The position numbers were made by a program, and so were the translations under genes. The notes beneath the pieces were generated by a model. It saw only the letters and a program-made list of their open reading frames with translations. It was not told the origin of the DNA and searched no databases. Positions 1 through 11,080 of a stretch of 28,168 nt of DNA are shown one piece after another; the first letter of the stretch is position 1, and the number at the start of each line of letters is the position of its first letter. The stretch is from Utricularia gibba (Eukaryota; Streptophyta; Magnoliopsida; Lamiales; Lentibulariaceae), in NCBI GenBank assembly GCA_002189035.1, contig NEEC01000198.1, positions 1 to 28,168 on the forward strand, read 5' to 3'.

Positions 1-1556
1 TGGTTTTCTCAACCGCATGCTTTATATTTGATAAGGTGCTCTCGTGGGGCAACGGTATCGAGTAGGAGGTCGAGTCGAGCTCGGGCCCATAGTCATTTGT
101 AGCTCGGCAAAAAACTTGATGCATTTATTAACGGTTGGTTTTAATAGGCTGCCTCAATGGTTTTCTCAAGGAAAAGCTTGTCGTTTTTGGGCGGGTGATG
201 TCGTTGTGAACTTCGTTCTGACCCAAGGTTCGGTCTGTCTCCTTTGCCAAATCTGGTCCTACTCGACGAAAATCGTGATGCAGTTTATTGAAGTTAGGAT
301 TTCATGAGCACCAAAATGCTTTTGTCAATCGCATGCTTTGTAGTTGAGGAGGCGCTCTAGTGGGGCACGGTATCGGGCAAAAGGTCGAGTCGGGCTCGCT
401 CCCAGAGTCATTTTTAGCCTGTCAAAAAAGTGATGCATTTATTAACGTTGGGTTTTAATAGGCTGCCTACATGGTTTCTCAAGGAAAAGCTTGTCGTTGG
501 GCGGGTGATGTCTTTTGGAACTTCGTTCTGACCATAGGTTCGGTCTGACTCCTTTGCCACATCGGGTCCTACTCGACGAAAATCGTGATGCAGTTATTGA
601 AGTTAGGATTTCATGAGCACCAAAAATGGTTTTCTCAACCGCATGCTTTATATTTGATAAGGTGCTCTCGTGGGGCAACGGTATCGAGTAGGAGGTCGAG
701 TCGAGCTCGGGCCCATAGTCATTTGTAGCTCGGCAAAAAACTTGATGCATTTATTAACGGTTGGTTTTAATAGGCTGCCTCAATGGTTTTCTCAAGGAAA
801 AGCTTGTCGTTTTTGGGCGGGTGATGTCGTTGTGAACTTCGTTCTGACCCAAGGTTCGGTCTGACTCCTTTGCCAAATCGGTCCTACTCGACGAAAATCG
901 TGATGCAGTTATTGAAGTTAGGATTCATGAGCACCCAAAATGGTTTTCTCAACCGCATGCTTTATATTTTGATAGGCGCTCTCGTGGGGCAACGGTATCG
1001 AGCAGGAGGTCGAGTCGAGCTCGGCCCAGAGTCATTTGTAGCCGGCAAAAAATGATGCATTTATTAACGTTCGGTTTTAATAGGCTGCCTACATTTTCTC
1101 AAGGAAAAGCTTGTCGTTTCTGGCGGGTGATGTCTTTTGGAACTTCGTTCTGACCATAGGTTCGGTCTGACTCCTTTGCCACATCGGGTCCTACTCGACG
1201 AAAATCGTGATGCAGTTATTGAAGTTAGGATATCATGAGCACCCAAAATGGTTTTCTCAACCGCATGCTTTATATTTGATAAGGCACTCTCGTGGGGCAA
1301 CGGTATCGAGCAGGAGGTCGAGTCGAGCTCGGGCCCATAGTCATTTGTAGCTCGGCAAAAAACTTGATGCATTTATTAACGTTGGTTTAATAGGCTGCCT
1401 ACATGGTTTTCTCAAGGAAAAGCTTGTCGTTTTTGGGGGGTGATGTCGTTGTGAACTTCGTTCTGACCAAGGTTCGGTCTGACTCCTTTGCCACATCGGG
1501 TCCTACTACGAAAATCGTGATGCAGTTATTGAAGTTAGGATTCATGAGCACCAAAA

Positions 1557-1854
1557 TGGTTTTCTCAACGCATGCTTTATATTTGATAAGGCTCTCGTGG
1601 GCACGCTCGCGAGGTCGAGTCGAGCTCGGGCCAGAGTCATTTGTAGCTCGGCAAAAAATTGATGCATTTATTAACGTTGGTTTTAATAGGCTGCCTACAT
1701 GGTTTTCTCAAGGAAAAGCTTGTCGTTTTTGGGCGGGTGATGTCGTTGGAACTTCGTTCTGACCAAGGTTCGGTCTGACTCCTTTGCCACATCGGTCCTA
1801 CTCGACGAAAATCGTGATGCAGTTATTGAAGTTAGGATTCATGAGCACCCAAAA
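1557..1854 (+). repeat. Divergent monomer M6 with scrambled left half (298 bp)
   Basis: The left half is altered around 1588-1618. The usual GCGCTCTCGTGGGGCAACGG segment followed by GAGCAGGAGG is replaced by a shortened, rearranged run containing CACGCTCGCGAGG, so the GAGTAGG/GAGCAGG diagnostic site is lost. The rest is a C/D mosaic: CCAGAG as in C, GTAGCTCGG as in A/D, then AATTGAT as in C. The right half reads GTCGTTGGAAC and ACCAAGG. I assign it to D only loosely. Confidence 0.75.
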
Positions 1855-2775
1855 TGGTTTTCTCAACCGCATGCTTTATATTTGATAAGGCACTCTCGTG
1901 GGGCAACGGTATCGAGCAGGAGGTCGAGTCGAGCTCGGGCCCAGAGTCATTTGTAGCCCGGCAAAAAAATTGATGCATTTATTAACGTTGGCTTTTAATA
2001 GGCTGCCTACATTTTCTCAAGGAAAAGCTTGTCGTTTCTGGGCGGGTGATGTCGTTGGGAACTTCGTTCTGACCAAGGTTCGGTCTGACTCCTTTGCCAC
2101 ATCGGGTCCTACTCGACGAAAATCGTGATGCAGTTATTGAAGTTAGGATTCATGAGCACCCAAAATGGTTTTCTCAACCGCATGCTTTATATTTGATAGG
2201 CGCTCTCGTGGGGCAACGGTATCGAGCAGGAGGTCGAGTCGAGCTCGGGCCCAGAGTCATTTGTAGCCCGGCAAAAAATTGATGCATTTATTAACGTTGG
2301 TTTATTAGGCTGCCTACATTTTCTCAAGGAAAAGCTTGTCGTTTTTGGGCGGGTGATGTCTTTTGGAACTTCGTTCTGACCAGGTTCTGACTCCTTTGCC
2401 ACATCGGGTCCTACTCGACGAAAATCGTGATGCAGTTATTGAAGTTAGGATTCATGAGCACCCAAAATGGTTTTCAACCGCATGCTTTATATTTGATAGG
2501 CGCTCTCGTGGGGCAACGGTATCGAGCAGGAGGTCGAGTCGAGCTCGGGCCCATAGTCATTTGTAGCTCGGCAAAAAACTTGATGCATTTATTAACGTTG
2601 GGTTTTAATAGGCTGCCTACATGTTTTCTCAAGGAAAAGCTTGTCGTTTTGGGCGGTGATGTCGTTGGAACTTCGTTCTGACCCAAGGTTCGGTCTGACT
2701 CCTTTGCCACATCGGGTCCTACTCGACGAAAATCGTGATGCAGTTATTGAAGTTAGGATTCATGAGCACCCAAAA

Positions 2776-3073
2776 TGGTTTTCTCAACCGCATGCTTTAT
2801 ATTTGATAAGGCACTCTCGTGGGGCAACGGTATCGAGCAGGAGGTCGAGTCGAGCTCGGCCCAGAGTCATTTGTAGCCCGGCAAAAAAATTGATGCATTT
2901 ATTAACGTTGGCTTTATAGGCTGCCTACATATTTTCTCAAGGAAAGCTTGTCGTTTCTGGGCGGGTGATGTCGGGAAACCCACGGTTCGGTCTGACTCCT
3001 TTGCCACATCGGGTCCTACTCGACGAAAATCGTGATGCAGTTATTGAAGTTAGGATTTCATGAGCACCCAAAA
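2776..3073 (+). repeat. C-type monomer M10 with a replaced segment in the right half
   Basis: The left half is ordinary C type (AAGGCACTC, GAGCAGG, CCCAGAG, GTAGCCCGG). In the right half, after GGGTGATGTCG at 2963-2973, the normal GTGAACTTCGTTCTGACC stretch is missing. A short GGGAAACCC, itself an inverted GGG/CCC pair, leads straight into ACGGTTCGGTCTGAC. The net loss is about 13 bp, and the upstream copy of the internal TTCG-TCTGAC duplication is removed. HindIII is retained, although one A of GGAAAAGCTT is missing. Confidence 0.8.
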
Positions 3074-4614
3074 TGGTTTTCTCAACCGCATGCTTTATAT
3101 TTGAGGAGGCGCTCTCGTGGGGCAACGGTATCGAGCAGGAGGTCGAGTCGAGCTCGGGCCCATAGTCATTTGTAGCTCGGCAAAAAACTTGATGCATTTA
3201 TTAACGTTGGTTTTTAATAGGCTGCCTACATGGTTTCTCAAGGAAAAGCTTGTCGTTTTGGGCGGGTGATGTCTTTGGAACTTCGTTCTGACCAAGGTTC
3301 GGTCTGACTCCTTTGCCACATCGGGTCCTACTCGACGAAAATCGTGATGCAGTTATTGAAGTTAGGATTTCATGAGCACCCAAAATGGTTTTCTCAACCG
3401 CATGCTTTATATTTGATAAGGTGCTCTCGTGGGGCAACGGTATCGAGTAGGAGGTCGAGTCGAGCTCGGGCCCATAGTCATTTGTAGCTCGGCAAAAAAC
3501 TTGATGCATTTATTAACGGTTGGTTTTAATAGGCTGCCTCAATGTTTTCTCAAGGAAAAGCTTGTCGTTTTTGGGCGGGTGATGTCGTTGTGAACTTCGT
3601 TCTGACCCAAGGTTCGGTCTGTCTCCTTTGCCAATCGGTCCTACTCGACGAAAATCGTGATGCAGTTATTGAAGTTAGGATTTCATGAGCACCCAAAATG
3701 TTTTCAATCGCATGCTTTATAGTTGAGGAGGCGCTCTCGTGGGGCAACGGTATCGGGCAAAAGGTCGAGTCGGCTCGCTCCAGAGTCATTTGTAGCCTGC
3801 AAAAAAATTGATGCATTTATTAACGTTGGGTTTTAATAGGCTGCCTACATGGTTTCTCAAGGAAAAGCTTGTCGTTTCTGGGCGGGTGATGTCTTTTGGA
3901 ACTTCGTTCTGACCAAGGTTCGGTCTGACTCCTTTGCCACATCGGGTCCTACTCGACGAAAATCGTGATGCAGTTATTGAAGTTAGGATTCATGAGCACC
4001 CAAAATGGTTTTCTCAACCGCATGCTTTATATTTGATAAGGCACTCTCGTGGGGCAACGGTATCGAGCAGGAGGTCGAGTCGAGCTCGGGCCCAGAGTCA
4101 TTTGTAGCCGGCAAAAAAATTGATGCATTTATTAACGTTGGCTTTATTAGGCTGCCTACATGTTTCTCAAGGAAAAGCTTGTCGTTTCTGGGCGGGTGAT
4201 GTCGTTGGAACTTCGTTCTGACCAAGGTTCGGTCTGACTCCTTTGCCACATCGGGTCCTACTCGACGAAAATCGTGATGCAGTTATTGAAGTTAGGATTC
4301 ATGAGCACCAAAATGGTTTTCTCAACCGCATGCTTTATATTGATAAGGCTCGTGGGGCAACGGTATCGAGCAGGAGGTCGAGTCGAGCTCGGGCCCATAG
4401 TCATTTGTAGCTCGGCAAAAAACTTGATGCATTTATTAACGTTGGTTTTAATAGACATGTTTTCTCAAGGAAAAGCTTGTCGTTTTGGGCGGGTGATGTC
4501 GTTGTGAACTTCGTTCTGACCCAAGGTTCGGTCTGTCTCCTTTGCCAAATCTGGTCCTACTCGACGAAAATCGTGATGCAGTTATTGAAGTTAGGATTTC
4601 ATGAGCACCCAAAA

Positions 4615-4904
4615 TGGTTTTTCAATCGCATGCTTTGTATTGAGGATCTCGTGGGGCACGGTATAGGTCGAGTCGGGCTCGGCCCAGAGTCATTTTTAGC
4701 CGGCAAAAAATGATGCATTTATTAACGTTGGTTTTAATAGGCTGCCTACATGGTTTCTCAAGGAAAAGCTTGTCGTTTCTGGCGGGTGATGTCTTTTGGA
4801 ACTTCGTTCTGACCAAGGTTCGGTCTGACTCCTTTGCCACATCGGGTCCTACTCGACGAAAATCGTGATGCAGTTATTGAAGTTAGGATCATGAGCACCC
4901 AAAA
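4615..4904 (+). repeat. Shortened B-type monomer M16 (290 bp)
   Basis: It is recognised as B by TTCAATCGCATGCTTTGTATTGAGGA and by GTCGGGCTC and TTTTTAGCC. It lacks GGCGCTC before TCGTGGGG, and the GGGCAAAAGG element is cut down so that GGTATA runs directly into GGTCGAG. The right half is a normal B/C form (TTTCTGG, GTCTTTTGG, ACCAAGG). It is the first of five consecutive damaged copies. Confidence 0.8.
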
Positions 4905-5102
4905 TGACCGATGCTTTAATTTGATCGTGATATCGCAGGAGGTCGAGTAGCTTAGTCAAGCTCGGCAAAAAACTTGATGCATTTATTAACGTTGGTTTTA
5001 ATAGGCTGCCTACATGAGCATGTCCCGTTCTGAAAAAATCGGTCCTACTCGACGAAAATCGTGATGCAGTTATTGAAGTTAGGATTTCATGAGCACCCAA
5101 AA
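4905..5102 (+). repeat. Degenerate monomer M17 (198 bp)
   Basis: This is the most degraded copy. The 5' end reads ATGACCGATGCTTTAATTTG instead of the TGGTTTTCTCAACCGCATGC form. The middle of the left half is compressed (TCGTGATATCGCAGGAGGTC, then TAGCTTAGTC). The stretch GCTCGGCAAAAAACTTGATG through GGCTGCCTACATG is intact. The right half has lost the HindIII region and the TTCG duplication, and is represented only by a short GAGCATGTCCCGTTCTGAAAAAAT segment. The last ~60 bp, from TCCTACTCGACG to CCCAAAA, is perfect. Confidence 0.85.
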
Positions 5103-5312
5103 TGCTCAACCGCATGCTTTATATTTGATAAGGCGCTCTCGTGGGCAACGGTATCGAGCAGGAGGTCGAGTCGAGCTCGGGCCCATAGTCATTTGTAGCT
5201 CGGCAAAAAACTTGATGCATTATTAACGTTGGTTTTAATAGCACATTTATTAAGTTGAAAAGCTACTCGTCGTGATGCAGTTATTGAAGTTAGGATTCAT
5301 GAGCACCCAAAA
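5103..5312 (+). repeat. Degenerate monomer M18 (210 bp)
   Basis: The left half is good and D-like (CGCTCTCG, GAGCAGG, CCCATAG, GTAGCTCGG, ACTTGAT), but starts with a shortened TGCTCAACC. After TTTTAATAG at 5232-5240 the sequence collapses into a short run (CACATTTATTAAGTTGAAAAGCTACTCG) before returning to the normal GTGATGCAGTTATTG end. About 100 bp of the right half is missing, including the full HindIII site and the TTCG duplication. Confidence 0.85.
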
Positions 5313-5595
5313 TGGTTTTCTCAACCGCATGCTCTCTCGTGGGGCAACGGTATCGAGAGGAGGTCGAGTCGAGCTCGGGCCCATAGTCATTTGTAGCTCG
5401 GCAAAAAACTTGATGCATTTATTAACGGTTGGTTTTAATAGGCTGCCTCAATGGTTTTCTCAAGGAAAAGCTTGTCGTTTTTGGGCGGGTGATGTCGTTG
5501 GAACTTCGTTCTGACCAAGGTTCGGTCTGAATCGGTCCTACTCGACGAAAATCGTGATGCAGTTATTGAAGTTAGGATTTCATGAGCACCCAAAA
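5313..5595 (+). repeat. A-type monomer M19 with a left-half deletion (283 bp)
   Basis: CCGCATGC at 5325-5332 runs directly into TCTCTCGTGGGG, so the TTTATATTTGATAAGGTG segment is deleted. The rest is A-like (CGGTTGG, CTCAATGG), but the right half reads GTCGTTGGAAC, and the CTCCTTTGCC element before TCGGTCC is also missing (near 5527-5533). Confidence 0.8.
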
Positions 5596-5866
5596 TGGTT
5601 TTCTCAATCGCATGCTCGCTCTTGGGGCACGGTATCGGCAAGGTCGAGTCGGCTCGCCCAGTCATTTGTAGGATGCATTTATTAACGTTGGTTTTAATAG
5701 GCTGCCTACATGGTTTCTCAAGGAAAAGCTTGTCGTTTCTGGCGGGTGATGTCTTTTGGAACTTCGTTCTGACCATAGGTTCGGTCTGACTCCTTTGCCA
5801 CATCGGGTCCTACTCGACGAAAATCGTGATGCAGTTATTGAAGTTAGGATTCATGAGCACCCAAAA
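5596..5866 (+). repeat. Shortened B-type monomer M20 (271 bp)
   Basis: The copy starts TGGTTTTCTCAATCGCATGC, mixing an A/C-type start with the B-type AATCGC. It then loses the TTTGTAGTTGAGGAGG segment and carries further small deletions (GGCAAGGTCGAG, GCCCAGTCATTTG, then TAGGATGCATT with the CCTGTCAAAAAA run removed). The right half is standard B type (GTCTTTTGG, ACCATAGG, TGACTCC, CCACATCGGG). Confidence 0.8.
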
Positions 5867-8800
5867 TGGTTTTCTCAACGCATGCTTTATATTTGCTCTC
5901 GTGGGGCAACGGTATCGAGCAGGAGGTCGAGTCGAGCTATAGTCATTTGTAGCTCGGCAAAAAACTTGATGCATTTATTAACGTTGGTTTAATAGGCTGC
6001 CTACATGTTTTCTCAAGGAAAAGCTTGTCGTTTTGGGCGGGTGATGTCGTTGGAACTTCGTTCTGACCAAGGTTCGGTCTGACAAGGTCCTACTCGACGA
6101 AAATCGTGATGCAGTTATTGAAGTTAGGATTTCATGAGCACCCAAAATGGTTTTCTCAACCGCATGCTTTATATTTGATAAGGCGGTGGGGCAACGGTAT
6201 CGAGCAGGAGGTCGAGTCGAGCTCGGCCAAGTCATTTGTAGCCGGCAAAAAATTGATGCATTTATTAACGTTGGTTTTAATAGGCTGCCTACATGGTTTC
6301 TCAAGGAAAAGCTTGTCGTTTCTGGGCGGTGATGTCTTTGGAACTTCGTTCTGACCAGGTTCGGTCTGACTCCTTTGCCACATCGGGTCCTACTCGACGA
6401 AAATCGTGATGCAGTTATTGAAGTTAGGATTTCATGAGCACCCAAAATGGTTTTCTCAACCGCATGCTTTATATTTGATAAGGTGCTCTCGTGGGGCAAC
6501 GGTATCGAGTAGGAGGTCGAGTCGAGCTCGGGCCCATAGTCATTTGTAGCTCGGCAAAAAACTTGATGCATTTATTAACGTTGGTTTTAATAGGCTGCCT
6601 CAATGGTTTTCTCAAGGAAAAGCTTGTCGTTTTTGGGCGGGTGATGTCGTTGTGAACTTCGTTCTGACCCAAGGTTCGGTCTGTCTCCTTTGCCAAATCT
6701 CCTACTCGACGAAAATCGTGATGCAGTTATTGAAGTTAGGATTTCATGAGCACCCAAAATGCTTTTCTCAATCGCATGCTTTATATTGAGGAGGCTCTAG
6801 TGGGGCACGGTATCGGGCAAAGGTCGAGTCGGGCTCGCTCCAGAGTCATTTTAGCCGTCAAAAAAATGATGCATTTATTAACGTTGGGTTTTAATAGGCT
6901 GCCTACATGGTTTCTCAAGGAAAAGCTTGTCGTTTCTGGGGGTGATGTCTTTTGGAACTTCGTTCTGACCATAGGTTCGGTCTGACTCCTTTGCCACATC
7001 GGGTCCTACTCGACGAAAATCGTGATGCAGTTATTGAAGTTAGGATTTCATGAGCACCCAAAATGGTTTTCTCAACCGCATGCTTTATATTTGATAAGGC
7101 GCTCTCGTGGGGCAACGGTATCGAGTAGGAGGTCGAGTCGAGCTCGGGCCCATAGTCATTTGTAGCTCGGCAAAAAACTTGATGCATTTATTAACGTTGG
7201 TTTTAATAGGCTGCCAATGGTTTTCTCAAGGAAAAGCTTGTCGTTTTTGGGCGGGTGATGTCGTTGTGAACTTCGTTCTGACCCAAGGTTCGGTCTGACT
7301 CCTTTGCCAGGTCCTACTCGACGAAAATCGTGATGCAGTTATTGAAGTTAGGATTCATGAGCACCCAAAATGGTTTTCTCAACCGCATGCTTTATATTTG
7401 ATAAGGCTCTCGTGGGGCAACGGTATCGAGCAGGAGGTCGAGTCGAGCTCGCCCAGAGTCATTTGTAGCCCGGCAAAAAATTGATGCATTTATTAACGTT
7501 TTTATTAGGCTGCCTACATAGTTTCTCAAGGAAAAGCTTGTCGTTTCTGGGCGGGTGATGTCTTTTGGAACTTCGTTCTGACCAAGGTTCGGTCTGACTC
7601 CTTTGCCACATCGGGTCCTACTCGACGAAAATCGTGATGCAGTTATTGAAGTTAGGATTTCATGAGCACCCAAAATGGTTTTCTCAACCGCATGCTTTAT
7701 ATTTGATAAGGCGCTCTCGTGGGCAACGGTATCGAGCAGGAGGTCGAGTCGAGCTCGGGCCCAGAGTCATTTGTAGCTCGGCAAAAAACTTGATGCATTT
7801 ATTAACGTTGGGTTTTAATAGGCTGCCTACATGTTTCTCAAGGAAAAGCTTGTCGTTTTTGGGCGGGTGATGTCGTTGTGAACTTCGTTCTGACCCAAGG
7901 TTCGGTCTGTCTCCTTTGCCAAATCGGTCCTACTCGACGAAAATCGTGATGCAGTTATTGAAGTTAGGATTTCATGAGCACCCAAAATGGTTTTCTCAAC
8001 CGCATGCTTTATATTTGATAAGGTGCTCTCGTGGGGCAACGGTATCGAGTAGGAGGTCGAGTCGAGCTCGGGCCCATAGTCATTTGTAGCTCGGCAAAAA
8101 ACTTGATGCATTTATTAACGGTTGGTTTTAATAGGCTGCCTAATGGTTTCTCAAGGAAAAGCTTGTCGTTTTTGGGCGGGTGATGTCGTTGAACTTCGTT
8201 CTGACCCAAGGTTCGGTCTGTCTCCTTTGCCAAATCTGGTCCTACTCGACGAAAATCGTGATGCAGTTATTGAAGTTAGGATTTCATGAGCACCCAAAAT
8301 GCTTTTGTCAATCGCATGCTTTATTGAGGAGGCGCTCTAGTGGGCACGGTATCGGGCAAAAGGTCGAGTCGAGCTCGCTCCAGAGTCATTTTTAGCCTGT
8401 CAAAAAAAGTGATGCATTTATTAACGTTGGGTTTTAATAGGCTGCCTACATGGTTTCTCAAGGAAAAGCTTGTCGTTTCTGGGCGGGTGATGTCTTTTGG
8501 AACTTCGTTCTGACCATAGGTTCGGTCTGACTCCTTTGCCACATCGGGTCCTACTCGACGAAAATCGTGATGCAGTTATTGAAGTTAGGATTTCATGAGC
8601 ACCCAAAATGGTTTTCTCAACCGCATGCTTTATATTTGATAAGGCGCTCTCGTGGGGCAACGGTATCGAGTAGGAGGTCGAGTCGAGCTCGGGCCCATAG
8701 TCATTTGTAGCCGGCAAAAAAATTGATGCATTTATTAACGTTGGTTTTAATAGGCTGCCTCAATGGTTTCTCAAGGAAAAGCTTGTCGTTTTGGGCGGGT

Positions 8801-9223
8801 GATGTCGTTGGAACTTCGTTCTGACCCAAGGTTCGGTCTGACTCCTTTGCCAATCGGGTCCTACTCGACGAAAATCGTGATGCAGTTATTGAAGTTAGGA
8901 TTCATGAGCACCCAAAATGGTTTTCTCAACCGCATGCTTTATATTTGATAGGCGCTCTCGTGGGGCAACGGTATCGAGCAGGAGGTCGAGTCGAGCTCGG
9001 CCCATAGTCATTTGTAGCTCGGCAAAAAACTTGATGCATTTATTAACGTTGGGTTTTAATAGGCCTACATGTTTCTCAAGGAAAAGCTTGTCGTTTTTGG
9101 CGGGTGATGTCGTTGTGAACTTCGTTCTGACCCAAGGTTCGGTCTGTCTCCTTTGCCAATCGGTCCTACTCGACGAAAATCGTGATGCAGTTATTGAAGT
9201 TAGGATTTCATGAGCACCCAAAA
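5867..9223 (+). repeat. Mixed block of 11 monomers (M21-M31)
   Basis: The order is D C A B A C D A B A D, with starts at 5867, 6148, 6448, 6760, 7064, 7371, 7676, 7988, 8300, 8609 and 8918. M21 (281 bp) lacks GATAAGGCG after ATATTTG and most of CTCGGGCCC before ATAGTC. M22 lacks the CTCTC before GTGGGG. From M23 (6448) onwards monomer lengths settle at 304-312 bp and A/B alternation begins. M25 and M30 have GAGTAGG as in A but AAGGCGCTC as in D, so they are intermediate A forms. Confidence 0.85.
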
Positions 9224-11080
9224 TGGTTTTCTCAACCGCATGCTTTATATTTGATAAGGTGCTCTCGTGGGGCAACGGTATCGAGTAGGAGGTCGAGTCG
9301 AGCTCGGGCCCATAGTCATTTGTAGCTCGGCAAAAAATTGATGCATTTATTAACGGTTGGTTTTAATAGGCTGCCTCAATGGTTTTCTCAAGGAAAAGCT
9401 TGTCGTTTTGGGCGGGTGATGTCGTTGTGAACTTCGTTCTGACCCAAGGTTCGGTCTGTCTCCTTTGCCAAATCTGGTCCTACTCGACGAAAATCGTGAT
9501 GCAGTTATTGAAGTTAGGATTTCATGAGCACCCAAAATGCTTTTCAATCGCATGCTTTGTATTGAGGAGGCGCTCTAGTGGGGCACGGTATCGGCAAAAG
9601 GTCGAGTCGGGCTCGCTCCCAGAGTCATTTAGCCTGTCAAAAAAAGTGATGCATTTATTAACGTTGGGTTTTAATAGGCTGCCTACATGGTTTCTCAAGG
9701 AAAAGCTTGTCGTTTCTGGGCGGGTGATGTCTTTTGGAACTTCGTTCTGACCATAGGTTCGGTCTGACTCCTTTGCCACATCGGGTCCTACTCGACGAAA
9801 ATCGTGATGCAGTTATTGAAGTTAGGATTTCATGAGCACCCAAAATGGTTTTCTCAACCGCATGCTTTATATTTGATAAGGTGCTCTCGTGGGGCAACGG
9901 TATCGAGTAGGAGGTCGAGTCGAGCTCGGGCCCATAGTCATTTGTAGCTCGGCAAAAAACTTGATGCATTTATTAACGTTGGTTTTAATAGGCTGCCTCA
10001 ATGGTTTCAAGGAAAAGCTTGTCGTTTTTGGGCGGGTGATGTCGTTGTGAACTTCGTTCTGACCCAAGGTTCGGTCTGTCTCCTTTGCCAAATCTGGTCC
10101 TACTCGACGAAAATCGTGATGCAGTTATTGAAGTTAGGATTTCATGAGCACCCAAAATGCTTTTTTCAATCGCATGCTTTTATTGAGGAGGCGCTCTAGT
10201 GGGGCACGGTATCGGGCAAAAGGTCGAGTCGGGCTCGCTCCCAGAGTCATTTTTAGCCCAAAAAAATGATGCATTTATTAACGTTGGGTTTTAATAGGCT
10301 GCCTACATGGTTTCTCAAGGAAAAGCTTGTCGTTTCTGGGCGGGTGATGTCTTTGGAACTTCGTTCTGACCATAGGTTCGGTCTGACTCCTTTGCCACAT
10401 CGGGTCCTACTCGACGAAAATCGTGATGCAGTTATTGAAGTTAGGATTTCATGAGCACCCAAAATGGTTTTCTCAACCGCATGCTTTATATTTGATAAGG
10501 TGCTCTCGTGGGGCAACGGTATCGAGTAGGAGGTCGAGTCGAGCTCGGGCCCATAGTCATTTGTAGCTCGGCAAAAAACTTGATGCATTTATTAACGGTT
10601 GGTTTTAATAGGCTGCCTCAATGGTTTTCTCAAGGAAAAGCTTGTCGTTTTTGGGCGGGTGATGTCGTTGTGAACTTCGTTCTGACCAAGGTTCGGTCTG
10701 ACTCCTTTGCCAAATCTGGTCCTACTCGACGAAAATCGTGATGCAGTTATTGAAGTTAGGATTTCATGAGCACCCAAAATGTTTTTCAACGCATGCTTTG
10801 TATTAGGCGCTCTAGTGGGGCACGGTATCGGCAAAAGGTCGAGTCGGGCTCGGCCCAGAGTCATTTTTAGCCTGCAAAAAAATGATGCATTTATTAACGT
10901 TGGGTTTTAATAGGCTGCCTACATGGTTTCTCAAGGAAAAGCTTGTCGTTTCTGGGCGGGTGATGTCTTTGGAACTTCGTTCTGACCATAGGTTCGGTCT
11001 GACTCCTTTGCCACATCGGGTCCTACTCGACGAAAATCGTGATGCAGTTATTGAAGTTAGGATTTCATGAGCACCCAAAA
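9224..11080 (+). repeat. Higher-order block: (A-B) x 3
   Basis: Six monomers (starts 9224, 9538, 9846, 10158, 10465, 10780) alternate strictly A, B, A, B, A, B. The dimer periods are 622, 619 and 616 bp. A copies carry AAGGTGCTC, GAGTAGG and CTCAATGG; B copies carry the B-type TTGAGGAGGCGCTCTAG or close variants and end in ACCATAGG. B copies differ from each other mainly by small deletions near their 5' end (TGCTTTTCAATCG, TGCTTTTTTCAATCG, TGTTTTTCAACG). Confidence 0.9.

Larger units (their letters stand above)
1..4614 (+). repeat. Irregular, divergent block of 15 monomers (M1-M15)
   Basis: The order is A B A C D D C C D C D A B C D, with starts at 1, 317, 627, 941, 1249, 1557, 1855, 2166, 2468, 2776, 3074, 3386, 3699, 4006 and 4314. 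C and D types dominate and the regular A-B alternation seen later is mostly absent. Many copies are mosaics: M7 (1855) and M14 (4006) have C-type left halves but GTCGTTGG instead of GTCTTTTGG in the right half, and M11 (3074) has a D left half with a B/C-like right half. Lengths range from 298 to 316 bp. This looks like an older or less homogenised part of the array. Confidence 0.85.

Noticed and set aside
50-75. Bacterial-style ribosome binding site (AGGAGG) at TAGGAGGTCGAG and GCAGGAGGTCGAG
   Set aside because: The motif recurs in most monomers with no conserved start codon and reading frame behind it; it is just part of the satellite sequence.
211-232. CENP-B box-like motif around TTCGTTCTGACC
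   Set aside because: The mammalian box needs TTCG, four bases, A, two bases, CGGG. Here the A is one position too far and CGGG is absent; the reverse-strand candidate at CCTACTCGACGAA also fails.
5232-5275. Possible transposon or foreign insertion in M18
   Set aside because: The odd segment is shorter than the sequence it replaces, contains pieces of the monomer itself (CATTTATTAA, GAAAAGCT), and has no target-site duplication or terminal repeats. It is better read as a deletion with scrambling.
5978-6571. Open reading frame of 197 codons on the minus strand, and many others of 60-140 codons on both strands
   Set aside because: They recur with the satellite period, consist of translated repeat units, shift frame at one-base differences between copies, and overlap open frames on the opposite strand. 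Open frames arise because the monomer has few stops in some frames. No recognisable protein domain is present.
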